From Haemophilus sp. CCUG 60358 (GTDB lineage Bacteria; Pseudomonadota; Gammaproteobacteria; Enterobacterales; Pasteurellaceae), in assembly GCF_001679485.1 (NCBI RefSeq), contig NZ_LZOZ01000014.1, positions 356,461 through 420,460 on the forward strand: 64,000 bases of DNA, given 5' to 3'. Below, piece after piece: positions 49,663 to 58,399 of this stretch; position 1 is the first letter of the stretch, and every line of letters starts with the position of its first letter. A model generated the notes under the pieces. It made no database searches and was not told the DNA's origin. It worked only from the letters and a program-made list of their open reading frames with translations. The position numbers were made by a program, and so were the translations under genes.

Positions 49663-51720
49663 ATGAGAAAGCAGTATTATTTTCTCAATTCCAATCTATT
49701 TTGGGTAATGCTTGCTATGGCAGGCTTTGCCCTTTTGCCTTCTATGGCATTGTATTATGGTATTTTTGATTCAACAAAAGATGAGCTCCTCGCAGCTATG
49801 GGATGGAGCTCAATAAATTTGAGTTGGTTTTGGTTTGGTTCTTTATTTCTTATTCCTATATTTTCTTTTTTATATAAAGGAAGAGGGACGGTACAACAAG
49901 GTAAAATCGAATTTTTCTTAGCTTGCTTAATTTTTTCTTTTGTAATGATTTCAGCAAGTATTACAAAATTCAGTCTAGGTTATTCCGAGTTTATTCTTAC
50001 AATTGCTTTAATTGGTATTTCAACAAATGCTCTTGCTAAAATGAAAGTAATGCAAAGCGATAAATTTGTTATCGCGTCATTGCTAAGCATTGTATTACTC
50101 ATATTCTTCTTTATTGTTTATCCTACTTTAGCCATTTTTATCTCAATGTTTTACAAAGGAGATGAATTTGTACCAGGGCAGGTATTCGATATTGTTAAAC
50201 AGCCTTATGTTATACGTATTATCTTAAACTCACTTGCTGTAGCAGGAACAATTGGTATTCTTGCAACTGCGTTTGGTTTAGTATTTGCACTTTATACCAC
50301 TCGAATTGCAAAGCGTAGTGCAGTTATTGGTAAAATATTCTCTATTCTTCCAATTGTGACCCCGCCATTTGTTGTTGGTTTAGGGGTAACATTGATGCTT
50401 GGTCGTTCAGGGTATATTACTCATTATTTAGTTGAATATTTAGGATTTGAAAGTAATTGGTTGTATGGTTTTACTGGAATTGTTATTGCTCATACACTTG
50501 CTTTGACACCAATGTCTTTTATGATATTAGAGGGGGCTTTAAAGTCTATTCATCCATCAATTGAAGAAGCCTCTTATACTTTGCGTGCAAATCGTTACCA
50601 AACTTTCTTTAATATCATTTTCCCATTACTAAAACCTGCATTAGCAAATTCTTTTTTAGTTGTTGCAATTCAGTCTATAGCTGATTTTAGTACCCCATTA
50701 GTTTTAGGGGGGAGCTTTGACGTTATTTCTTCACAAATTTACTTTTATATTGCCGGTTCTCAGTTAGATTATGCATCTGCAAGTACATTGGGAACAATAC
50801 TTCTTATTTTCTCATTAGGTATCTTTATTATTCAATATTGGTGGATTGGTAATCGCTCCTATACTACTGTGTCGGGTAAGTCTTATCGTGGTGATGTACA
50901 AGATCTTCCTGTAACAATGAAGTACACAATTACTTTTGTGTTAGCATTCTGGATACTATTTAATGTTCTGCTATATGGTAGTATTTTTTACGGTAGTTTT
51001 ACGGTGAACTGGGGTGTTGATTACACTTTGACACTTAAAAATTATATTACATTATTTGGTCAAGGCTTTAGTGATGGTGCATGGCCATCTTTAATTCAAA
51101 CAGTCATTTTTGCTGCAACAGCAGCTCCAATAACAGCATTATTTGGCTTGCTTATTGCTTACATTACTGTAAGACGGGAATTTAAAGGTAAAAAAACTTT
51201 AGAGTTCCTAACTTTGTTATGTTTTGCCGTACCTGGTACAGTGGCAGGGGTATCCTATATATTAGCCTTTAATGATGCTCCAATTTATATAACAGGAACG
51301 GCATTAATTGTTATTTTATCAATGGTTATGCGTAATATGCCTGTAGGTATGCGAGCGGCTATTGCTGGATTAGGACAACTAGATAAATCTTTAGATGAGG
51401 CCTCTTTATCATTAAAAGGAAGCTCTTTTAAAACTATTTGTTTTATTGTTTTCCCTTTATTAAAACCAGCCTTGCTTTCAGCGCTTGTAACTAGCTTTGT
51501 TAGAGCAATGACTACAGTAAGTGCAATTGTATTTTTAGTTACAGCAGATACCCGTGTTGCTACATCTTATATTCTAAATCGCGTAGAAGATGGTGAATAC
51601 GGAATTGCAATTGCATATGGTTCAATTCTGATAGTAGTCATGATGGCCATTATTTTATTCTTTGACTGGATTGTGGGTGATACCCGAATTTCCCGTTCTA
51701 AAGCGAAAAAAATGAATTAA
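49663..51720 (+). CDS. afuB: AfuB-type ABC transporter permease
   Basis: A 685-residue fused permease with two binding-protein-dependent transport domains and about 12-14 membrane helices. Each half has an EAA coupling motif: EEASYTLRANRYQTFFNIIF and DEASLSLKGSSFKTICFIVF, both followed by PLLKPAL. The product is longer than HitB because of extra N-terminal helices (about residues 10-160). It is AT-rich like the preceding binding protein and differs in codon use from afuC. It should move the ligand of one or both binding proteins across the inner membrane. Confidence 0.92.
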   Translation: MRKQYYFLNSNLFWVMLAMAGFALLPSMALYYGIFDSTKDELLAAMGWSSINLSWFWFGSLFLIPIFSFLYKGRGTVQQGKIEFFLACLIFSFVMISASITKFSLGYSEFILTIALIGISTNALAKMKVMQSDKFVIASLLSIVLLIFFFIVYPTLAIFISMFYKGDEFVPGQVFDIVKQPYVIRIILNSLAVAGTIGILATAFGLVFALYTTRIAKRSAVIGKIFSILPIVTPPFVVGLGVTLMLGRSGYITHYLVEYLGFESNWLYGFTGIVIAHTLALTPMSFMILEGALKSIHPSIEEASYTLRANRYQTFFNIIFPLLKPALANSFLVVAIQSIADFSTPLVLGGSFDVISSQIYFYIAGSQLDYASASTLGTILLIFSLGIFIIQYWWIGNRSYTTVSGKSYRGDVQDLPVTMKYTITFVLAFWILFNVLLYGSIFYGSFTVNWGVDYTLTLKNYITLFGQGFSDGAWPSLIQTVIFAATAAPITALFGLLIAYITVRREFKGKKTLEFLTLLCFAVPGTVAGVSYILAFNDAPIYITGTALIVILSMVMRNMPVGMRAAIAGLGQLDKSLDEASLSLKGSSFKTICFIVFPLLKPALLSALVTSFVRAMTTVSAIVFLVTADTRVATSYILNRVEDGEYGIAIAYGSILIVVMMAIILFFDWIVGDTRISRSKAKKMN

Positions 51721-51744
51721 CTCGTTAAGTTGTAGGTAAATATT

Positions 51745-52797
51745 ATGAGTAATAATGATTTCTTAGTATTAAAAAATATCACTAAATCTTTTGGTAAATC
51801 CACAGTCATTGATAATTTAGATTTAACCATTAAACGTGGCACCATGGTGACCTTATTAGGTCCATCTGGTTGTGGTAAAACCACCGTGTTACGTTTAGTG
51901 GCAGGTTTAGAAAACCCAACTTCAGGTCAAATTTTTATTGATGGTGAAGATGTAACCAAATCATCTATTCAAAATCGTGATATTTGTATCGTATTCCAAT
52001 CTTATGCGTTATTCCCACACATGAGTATCGGTGATAACGTTGGCTACGGTTTACGTATGCAAGGCGTGGGTAAAGAAGAACGTGCTAAACGTGTAAAAGA
52101 AGCGTTAGAGTTGGTTGACTTAGCAGGTTTTGAAGATCGTTTTGTGGATCAAATTTCGGGTGGTCAACAACAACGTGTGGCATTGGCACGTGCGTTAGTA
52201 CTAAAACCAAAAGTATTACTTTTTGATGAGCCATTAAGTAACTTGGATGCAAACTTACGTCGTTCTATGCGTGAAAAAATCCGTGAATTACAACAAAGTT
52301 TAGGTATTACCTCGCTTTATGTGACTCACGACCAAACCGAAGCATTTGCGGTATCCGATGAAGTTATCGTCATGAATAAAGGTAAAATCATGCAAAAAGC
52401 ACCGGCAAAAGAGCTTTATTTGCGTCCAAACTCTTTATTCCTTGCAAACTTCATGGGGGAATCGAGCATCTTTGAAGGTAAATTGGAAAATAACACCATT
52501 GACGTAAATGGCTACAAATTACCATTAAGCAATGCGGCACAATTCAATTTACCAGATGGTGAATGCTTAGTAGGCGTACGTCCTGAAGCAATTTACTTAA
52601 AAGCAGAAGGCGAGGCAGCACAACAATGTGAAATCAAGAGTGCAGTCTATATGGGAAATCACTGGGAAGTGGTGGCAATTTGGGCAGGCAAAGAATTGCT
52701 CATTAACACCAAACCAGAAGACTTCAATGCTGATCTCAAACAAGCTTATGTGAATTTCTCTGAACAAGGTATTTTCTTATTGAAGAAAGAGAAATAA
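51745..52797 (+). CDS. afuC: AfuC-type ABC transporter ATPase
   Basis: A 350-residue ATPase with Walker [15 protein letters not shown] (about 37-50), the Q-loop in [12 protein letters not shown], signature [15 protein letters not shown], Walker [13 protein letters not shown] and switch His [11 protein letters not shown]. The C-terminal part is a TOBE-type domain. It is a close relative of hitC in this window but more typical of the sugar/polyamine/iron group. Codon use returns to that of highly expressed core genes. It lies 24 bases after afuB. Confidence 0.94.
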   Translation: MSNNDFLVLKNITKSFGKSTVIDNLDLTIKRGTMVTLLGPSGCGKTTVLRLVAGLENPTSGQIFIDGEDVTKSSIQNRDICIVFQSYALFPHMSIGDNVGYGLRMQGVGKEERAKRVKEALELVDLAGFEDRFVDQISGGQQQRVALARALVLKPKVLLFDEPLSNLDANLRRSMREKIRELQQSLGITSLYVTHDQTEAFAVSDEVIVMNKGKIMQKAPAKELYLRPNSLFLANFMGESSIFEGKLENNTIDVNGYKLPLSNAAQFNLPDGECLVGVRPEAIYLKAEGEAAQQCEIKSAVYMGNHWEVVAIWAGKELLINTKPEDFNADLKQAYVNFSEQGIFLLKKEK

Positions 52798-52806
52798 TAC
52801 CAATTT

Positions 52807-52838
52807 AAAGGCGGATGGAAGCATACGCCTTTTCTTTT
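52807..52838 (+). terminator. Terminator after afuC
   Basis: AAAGGCGGATG / CATACGCCTTT (52807-52817 and 52822-52832) with one mismatch and a 4-base loop, followed by TCTTTT. Confidence 0.8.
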
Positions 52839-52856
52839 AAAACCCTTTCAAAATTG

Positions 52857-52865
52857 ACCGCACTT
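52857..52865 (-). repeat. Intergenic DNA uptake signal
   Basis: Exact ACCGCACTT followed by TTCC, unpaired, between afuC and the Gcr-family gene. Confidence 0.9.
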
Positions 52866-52940
52866 TTCCTTTCATTTTATTTTTCCTAACAGATCTGTAT
52901 AATACTACCCTTTGAATATAAACGATTACAGGAGGAAAGC

Positions 52941-54896
52941 ATGATAAAACCTGATACTTTACCGCAATTTTTGCGTAATAAAGTCGAGGAAAATGATGCC
53001 TTTGGTCTTGTGGAAGGGCTGTGTCAATTATTACGTAGTAGCCCTACAGAAAAAATTTCTCCAACCTTACATTTATTTAAGTTTATCTTAAAGAACGATA
53101 AAGAATTAGGCTGTTCTGTTTCGAAATTATTATGTGGTTGGTTATGTGGTTTACGCCTTTACCCGTTGTTTATTAGTAGTGGTATTCTTACGCGTGGCGG
53201 TTTTGGGCAAGAAATGAAAACGCGCATTTATGAGCGTTTTAACCCGTCTTTTAAAGATATTAATGATTTACGTGATATTTTCTATTTATTGTTTAGCGAT
53301 AAAAATGATGCCCGCTGGATTGATGCCGTTCCGTTAAAAACCTGGCGAGGCGTATTTGGTGTTTTAACCCGTTATACAGAACAAAAAGATCGTGAGCGTT
53401 TAAAAAATCATATTGAAAGTGAAGGGCTGTTTGCCATTGAAATGCTTTCAATTTGGATTGCCGCTGAAGATATGGATCCTGAGTTGATGCGAATGGAGCC
53501 TTCTCTGTTGAATGCAGATTCGCCTTTTGTGGCTTTACACCATGAAGTAGTTGATTGGGTAGAGGCGCGTCGTCAATCAACGGTTTTTGATGATAGCCAT
53601 TTACAGGTAATGTTTGATCAATGTAAGGCATTGATTATTGGCTTACAGAAACGTGGGGCAGTAGTGGGATCGTCCTTAAATACAGCGTATTTATTGGAAC
53701 GTCTTTCACAGACTTTAGAACGATTAGAAACCTTGATGGCGATTTTTGTTTCAAATCGCTATTTGCCGCGTCGAATCTTATTATTAACCGGTTGTTTTGC
53801 TCGTGCGGCAGCGGAACGTCATAGTATTTCGCGACTATGGAAACAAAGCTCAAGATTAATGGCTCGTAGTGTTACGCAGAATGCCGGCGATCATGGTGAG
53901 CATTACATTACTCGAGATAAAAAAGAGTATTGGGCAATGTTTTATTCTGCAGCGGGTGGTGGTGTATTAATTGCACTGATGGCGTTATTTAAAACCTATC
54001 TAGGTAGCATCATTGATGACAAAGTCTGGAAAGGGATTGCCGAAGGCTTAAATTACGGCTTAGGTTTTATGGTGATCTTTATGTTGCATTTCACAGTTGC
54101 AACCAAACAGCCAGCCATGACTGCAGCCCGTTTTGCTGAGGCTGTTGAGAAAACGCCTCAAGGTAAAGCCGTCAATATGAAATTGGCCCAATTATTAGTG
54201 GATGTATTTCGTTCTCAAAGTATTGCTGTGCTAGGTAATGTGCTCATTGCGATGGGCTTAGCCGCATTGATTGCCTTTGGTTACCAATATAAAACAGGTG
54301 AGCCGTTGATGAATGCTGATCAAATCGCTTATCAGTTGCATAGCATTGATCCTTTTGCGGGAACCTTATGGTTTGCAGCCATTGCGGGTGTATGGTTATT
54401 CTGCTCAGGGATTATTTCGGGCTATTTTGATAACCGCAGCAATTATTTGAATATGCGCATGCGTTTAGCCCAACATCCGTTATTGAAAAAATTAATGTCT
54501 GAGAAATCTCGCGTTAAATTTGCTAATTATATGCATGAGAATTATGGCTCGCTTATCGGTAACCTTTGCTTTGGTATGCTGCTTGGTATTACGGGTGTGG
54601 TAGGTTATTTAACGCATCTTCCGTTAGATATTCGTCATGTGGCATTTTCATCTGCAAATGTGGGCTATATTGCCGTGAGCGGACATTTTACCTATTCATT
54701 GCTTTTACAATGCATTGGTTTTGTATTGTTGATTGGTTTGGTGAATTTAATTGTCAGTTTTTCATTAACGCTTTGGGTTGCATTGCGTTCTTTGAATGCG
54801 GAAATTGATAGCTGGTGGCCAATTTGGCATGAAGTTTGTCAAATTGTGAAAAAACGCCCATTGAGCTTATTTCTTCCTGTTCAATTAGATAAATAA
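52941..54896 (+). CDS. Gcr-family membrane protein (annotated as site-specific recombinase)
   Basis: The 651-residue protein belongs to the family long labelled 'site-specific recombinase Gcr' (SpecificRecomb). The N-terminal half is soluble and helical. The C-terminal half has about six hydrophobic helices: YSAAGGGVLIALMALF near 335, LGFMVIFMLHF near 372, then segments near 430, 475, 545 and 590. Invariant-looking blocks include HYITRDKKEYW and RSNYLNMRMRLAQHP. I see no tyrosine- or serine-recombinase signature, so the recombinase name is doubtful and an inner-membrane role fits better. GGAGGAAAG precedes the ATG. It stands alone. Confidence 0.85.
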   Translation: MIKPDTLPQFLRNKVEENDAFGLVEGLCQLLRSSPTEKISPTLHLFKFILKNDKELGCSVSKLLCGWLCGLRLYPLFISSGILTRGGFGQEMKTRIYERFNPSFKDINDLRDIFYLLFSDKNDARWIDAVPLKTWRGVFGVLTRYTEQKDRERLKNHIESEGLFAIEMLSIWIAAEDMDPELMRMEPSLLNADSPFVALHHEVVDWVEARRQSTVFDDSHLQVMFDQCKALIIGLQKRGAVVGSSLNTAYLLERLSQTLERLETLMAIFVSNRYLPRRILLLTGCFARAAAERHSISRLWKQSSRLMARSVTQNAGDHGEHYITRDKKEYWAMFYSAAGGGVLIALMALFKTYLGSIIDDKVWKGIAEGLNYGLGFMVIFMLHFTVATKQPAMTAARFAEAVEKTPQGKAVNMKLAQLLVDVFRSQSIAVLGNVLIAMGLAALIAFGYQYKTGEPLMNADQIAYQLHSIDPFAGTLWFAAIAGVWLFCSGIISGYFDNRSNYLNMRMRLAQHPLLKKLMSEKSRVKFANYMHENYGSLIGNLCFGMLLGITGVVGYLTHLPLDIRHVAFSSANVGYIAVSGHFTYSLLLQCIGFVLLIGLVNLIVSFSLTLWVALRSLNAEIDSWWPIWHEVCQIVKKRPLSLFLPVQLDK

Positions 54897-54902
54897 TCGG
54901 CT

Positions 54903-54947
54903 TAAGTGCGGTCAAAAATATCAACGTTTTTGACCGCACTTTCTTTT
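54903..54947. terminator. Uptake-signal dyad terminator
   Basis: AAGTGCGGTCAAAAA / TTTTTGACCGCACTT (cores at 54904-54912 and 54933-54941) then TCTTTT, just after the Gcr-family gene. Confidence 0.85.
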
Positions 54948-55010
54948 CGACAAATTTAATTTGCGTTATCATGTTGCTCATCTAATGCTATAACTTTATG
55001 AATTATTCTA

Positions 55011-55940
55011 ATGAAACCCACATTTCTTGAACTTCGTCACCTAAGAACCTTGCTTGCTTTAAAGGAAACGGGCAGCGTCTCGATGGCAGCAAAACGTGTT
55101 TATTTAACACAATCGGCACTTTCTCATCAAATTAAATTAATGGAAGAGCAATTCGGTTTACCTCTTTTTGAGCGTAAAAGTAATCCATTGCGTTTTACTG
55201 CTGCAGGCGATCGTTTGATTCGTCTTGCCAATGAAATTCTCCCAAAAGTGGTTGATGCAGAACGTGAACTTGCACGCGTAAAACACGGTGATGCAGGGCA
55301 ATTACGAATTGCAGTAGAGTGTCATACCTGTTTCGACTGGTTAATGCCGGCGATGGATGAATTTCGTCAGCATTGGAGCTTGGTAGAATTGGATATTGTG
55401 TCTGGTTTCCACACTGATCCGGTTGGATTGTTATTATCTCATCGTGCAGATTGGGCGATTGTGTCAGACGTTGAACAAAACGATGATATTTTATTTAAGC
55501 CGCTGTTTTCTTATGAAATGGTGGGGATCTGTTCTAAAGATCATCCATTAGCCAATAAAGACGTTTGGCAGGCGGAAGATTTTGCTGAAGAAACTTGGGT
55601 AACCTATCCCGTTCCTGATGATATGTTAGATTTATATCGTCAAGTGTTGAAACCGAAAGGTATTAATCCACCTCGTCGTACAACAGAGCTAACGATCGCT
55701 TTGATCCAGTTAGTAGCGAGTCATCGTGGCATTGCTACCGTACCTTATTGGGCAGCATTACCTTATTTAGAAAAAGGGTATGTGGTGGCGCGTAAAATTA
55801 CAGAAGAAGGGCTATATAGCAACCTTTATGCAGCGATTCGTAAAGAAGATGCTAATTTAGCTTATATCGAAGATTTCCATCAAACAGTAAAAGCACAAAG
55901 TTTTTCGACCTTACCTGGTTTGTCTGTTTTAGAGTTGTAG
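55011..55940 (+). CDS. metR: LysR-type regulator MetR
   Basis: MetR activates methionine synthesis genes with homocysteine as co-effector. The 309-residue protein has the LysR winged-helix N-terminus (LRHLRTLLALKETGSVSMAA, then LTQSALSHQIKLMEEQFG) and a C-terminal effector domain. Segments RIAVECHTCFDWLMPAMDEF and RGIATVPYWA match E. coli MetR. In most genomes metR is divergent from metE or metF. Here it is followed after 9 bases by azlC, which suggests joint expression with an amino acid exporter. Confidence 0.92.
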   Translation: MKPTFLELRHLRTLLALKETGSVSMAAKRVYLTQSALSHQIKLMEEQFGLPLFERKSNPLRFTAAGDRLIRLANEILPKVVDAERELARVKHGDAGQLRIAVECHTCFDWLMPAMDEFRQHWSLVELDIVSGFHTDPVGLLLSHRADWAIVSDVEQNDDILFKPLFSYEMVGICSKDHPLANKDVWQAEDFAEETWVTYPVPDDMLDLYRQVLKPKGINPPRRTTELTIALIQLVASHRGIATVPYWAALPYLEKGYVVARKITEEGLYSNLYAAIRKEDANLAYIEDFHQTVKAQSFSTLPGLSVLEL

Positions 55941-55949
55941 TAGGTCAAT

Positions 55950-56675
55950 ATGTCAGAAGTCGTGACAGAAAATCCCATCAAAGCCGCAGCAAAAGCGGCA
56001 TTTCCTTACAGCATGCCAATGCTTGCCGGTTTTTTATTTTTAGGCATAGCATACGGCATTTACATGAAAGCACTTGGATTTGGTGTTTGGTTCCCCGTTG
56101 CAATGGCAGCACTCATTTATGCGGGCTCAGTGGAATTTATTGCGGCCGCCGCCTTAGTTATGCCTTTTTCGCCATTAAGTGTTGCGTTGGTTACGCTAAT
56201 GGTAAGTGGTCGCCAAATTTTTTATGGCATTTCTATGTTAGAAAAATATGGTGCTCAACTCGGGAAAAAACGTTGGTATTTAATTAGTACTCTAGTAGAT
56301 GAAAGTTTTTCCCTGAACTATATGGCGAAGATCCCCGATCATTTAGATAAAGGGTGGTATATGTTCTTTGTCAGTTTTTATCTCCATCTTTATTGGGTCG
56401 TCGGTGCGGGATTAGGTAACCTATTTGGTTCAATCATTCCTTTTGATTTAAAAGGGGTAGAGTTTGGGATGACCGCACTTTTCCTCGTAATCTTTGCTGA
56501 AAACTGGCTAAAAGAAAAATCTCATGAAAGCTCATTATTAGGTTTAGGCGTAGCCTTTGTATCGCTGTTAATTGTTGGGAAAGAACACTTTTTAGTGCCA
56601 ACTCTAATCAGTATCTGGATTCTATTAACGGTACGACGTCCTAAACTTTTATCTAAATTGGAGGCACTGAAATGA
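55950..56675 (+). CDS. azlC: AzlC-family amino acid exporter, large subunit
   Basis: A 241-residue protein with about seven membrane helices of the AzlC/YgaZ/BrnF type. Visible family features are AAFPYSMPMLAGFLFLGIAYG, YAGSVEFIAAA and GRQIFYGISML. With AzlD it forms a two-component exporter; characterised relatives export branched-chain amino acids and methionine. The stop overlaps the azlD start (ATGA). Confidence 0.93.
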   Translation: MSEVVTENPIKAAAKAAFPYSMPMLAGFLFLGIAYGIYMKALGFGVWFPVAMAALIYAGSVEFIAAAALVMPFSPLSVALVTLMVSGRQIFYGISMLEKYGAQLGKKRWYLISTLVDESFSLNYMAKIPDHLDKGWYMFFVSFYLHLYWVVGAGLGNLFGSIIPFDLKGVEFGMTALFLVIFAENWLKEKSHESSLLGLGVAFVSLLIVGKEHFLVPTLISIWILLTVRRPKLLSKLEALK

Positions 56676-57001
56676 CATTGATGGAACAAATTATCACCAT
56701 TGTGATTTGTATTGTGTGCGTGCAATTTACTCGATTATTGCCATTCTGGATCTTTCCTGCAAATCGTCCTATTCCAGAGTATATCCGTTATCTCGGCAAA
56801 GTATTACCCGCAGCGATGTTTGGGATGCTAGTGGTGTATTGCTATAAAAATGTGGATGTGCTGAGTGGGTATCATGGCTTGCCTGATTTTATTGCAGGTG
56901 CTTTAGTGTTGGGATTGCATTTCTGGAAAAAGAATATGTTTCTTTCTATCTCGGCAGGCACAATTTTTTATATGTTTTTAGTACAAAAAATCTTTATCTA
57001 A
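56672..57001 (+). CDS. azlD: AzlD-family amino acid exporter, small subunit
   Basis: A 109-residue protein with three to four membrane helices, matching AzlD/YgaH/BrnE in size and in QFTRLLPFWIFP and YLGKVLPAAMFGMLVVYCY. It overlaps azlC by 4 bases and completes metR-azlC-azlD. Confidence 0.92.
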   Translation: MTLMEQIITIVICIVCVQFTRLLPFWIFPANRPIPEYIRYLGKVLPAAMFGMLVVYCYKNVDVLSGYHGLPDFIAGALVLGLHFWKKNMFLSISAGTIFYMFLVQKIFI

Positions 57002-57122
57002 GGGAATGTTGAGCGGAATAAAAATTTCTTGATGTTGCAATCGGTTGCTTTTATTTCGCCTCTTTCCCTGAATTCTAAAATCTTTTATGATGCTGCTTCA
57101 ATCATTGTTGACGGAGAGATTT

Positions 57123-57368
57123 ATGGAATTTGATTTCATTGAATTACTAGGTTATATGGCAACATTCTTTGTAGCCGCCTCTTTTTTATTCAAATCCATT
57201 ATTCACTTAAGAGTTGTAAATACCATTGGAGCAGTACTCTTTGTGGTTTACGGTTTGATGAAAGGGGCTTATCCTGTAGCAGTTCTAAACGCATTCTTGG
57301 TTTTCGTTAATTTATACCAACTTTATCGTTTGAAGAAAGAGCAACCAGCGTCAAAAGTGCTGAAATAA
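57123..57368 (+). CDS. Small membrane protein, YgjV/CBU_0592-like
   Basis: An 81-residue protein from ATG 57123 (ACGGAGAG upstream) with three hydrophobic segments: LLGYMATFFVAASFLF, NTIGAVLFVVYGLM and YPVAVLNAFLVFVNLYQLY. Size and pattern resemble half of YgjV or CBU_0592-like proteins, whose function is unknown; a SemiSWEET-type fold is a weaker alternative. It lies 121 bases after azlD. Confidence 0.7.
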   Translation: MEFDFIELLGYMATFFVAASFLFKSIIHLRVVNTIGAVLFVVYGLMKGAYPVAVLNAFLVFVNLYQLYRLKKEQPASKVLK

Positions 57369-57387
57369 TTGACCGCACTTTTCTTCT
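57353..57387. terminator. Terminator with degenerate uptake-signal dyad
   Basis: AAAAGTGC / GCACTTTT (57353-57360 and 57375-57382) with an exact core in the right arm (57372-57380), overlapping the end of the small membrane protein gene and lying before the convergent AEC gene. Confidence 0.65.
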
Positions 57388-57389
57388 AT

Positions 57390-58322
57390 TTACCCCCACA
57401 TTTGATATAACGCAATCACCAGTGGCATAGTAAACATACAAAGCAGTGTCGTTATTCCATAAATGGCGCTAGCTTTTTGTGGATTGTTGTTATAAATCAC
57501 CGCCATTTGTGTCACTGTCGAAGCTGAAGGGCTAGTGGTAGCCAAAAAGCTAATCAACACGATAATCTCGCCTTTTTCAACCCAATGTACAAAGCCAATG
57601 AGCTTTATTAATACCAACAATACAAGCGGAATAACCAACAAGCGCAATAGTGTGACTAAATAAATGCGCTTAGATGAAACAATACTTTTTAATGGAATTG
57701 CGGCAATTAACATACCCGCAACAAGCATGGCATTCGGACCAATAAACAACCCAATAGAAGAGAGCGTACCATTGATAATGTTTGGCAACTTAATTTGAAA
57801 AGCAAATAAAAATGCCCCGATGAGAATTGACCAAATATTGATATTTTTGGCAATCGTCTTCAGCGATAAATTTCCTTTTCCTACAATAATCAAACGGCAA
57901 TGTGTCCAAAATAGAAAGGTTTGTACTACGATAAAACAGCTTGCGTAAATGACCCATTCTTTACCAAATAGCGACATCACAATCGGAATAATTAAGTTGC
58001 CAGAATTGGAATAAATGGAAGTGGCATGCTCAATAGGATCAAGGTTTAATAGGCGCTTTAATAAACTGCCAATAATAATCAGAATACCCTGAAGAAACAC
58101 GGCCATAAGTAGTGAAAGCTGCAAACCTTGCAGGATTTCAGGTGTATAATCAATTTGAAATGCCTCGATCATCACTGATGGACTGATAACATAAAGCCCA
58201 ATAATAGAAAGCGGCTTGCTATCTTCTGATTTTAATAGTTTTGATTTAACCAACCCATAGCCAATAAGTACAATGAGTGTCAGTTCAATAATTTTAGTGC
58301 CGAGTAAAAAAGTGATATCCAT
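57390..58322 (-). CDS. AEC-family (auxin efflux carrier-like) transporter
   Basis: A 310-residue protein with about ten membrane helices in two inverted halves, typical of the AEC/BART group (bacterial malonate or malate transporters, YfdV). Family features include the first-half block LYVISPSVMIEAFQ, the conserved NSGNLIIPIVMSLFG (about 105-119) and SPSASTVTQMAVIYNNNPQKAS near the C-terminus. The substrate cannot be read from sequence; organic acids are likely. No clear operon partner; guaA is upstream with a terminator between. Confidence 0.88.
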   Translation of the reverse strand: MDITFLLGTKIIELTLIVLIGYGLVKSKLLKSEDSKPLSIIGLYVISPSVMIEAFQIDYTPEILQGLQLSLLMAVFLQGILIIIGSLLKRLLNLDPIEHATSIYSNSGNLIIPIVMSLFGKEWVIYASCFIVVQTFLFWTHCRLIIVGKGNLSLKTIAKNINIWSILIGAFLFAFQIKLPNIINGTLSSIGLFIGPNAMLVAGMLIAAIPLKSIVSSKRIYLVTLLRLLVIPLVLLVLIKLIGFVHWVEKGEIIVLISFLATTSPSASTVTQMAVIYNNNPQKASAIYGITTLLCMFTMPLVIALYQMWG

Positions 58323-58354
58323 AGCGAATTTTGAAGAGAAAAGTTGTTGTTATA

Positions 58355-58386
58355 AAAGAAGAAAAGGGCAAAATAATTTGCCCTTT
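58355..58386 (-). terminator. guaA terminator
   Basis: AAAGGGCAAA / TTTGCCCTTT (58363-58372 and 58377-58386), 4-base loop, followed on the minus strand by TCTTCTTTTATA. Confidence 0.88.
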
Positions 58387-58399
58387 AAATTGATTTAGG

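Noticed and set aside
53293..53631. A 112-codon antisense frame inside the Gcr-family gene
   Set aside because: Arises from codon bias of the sense gene; no conserved features.
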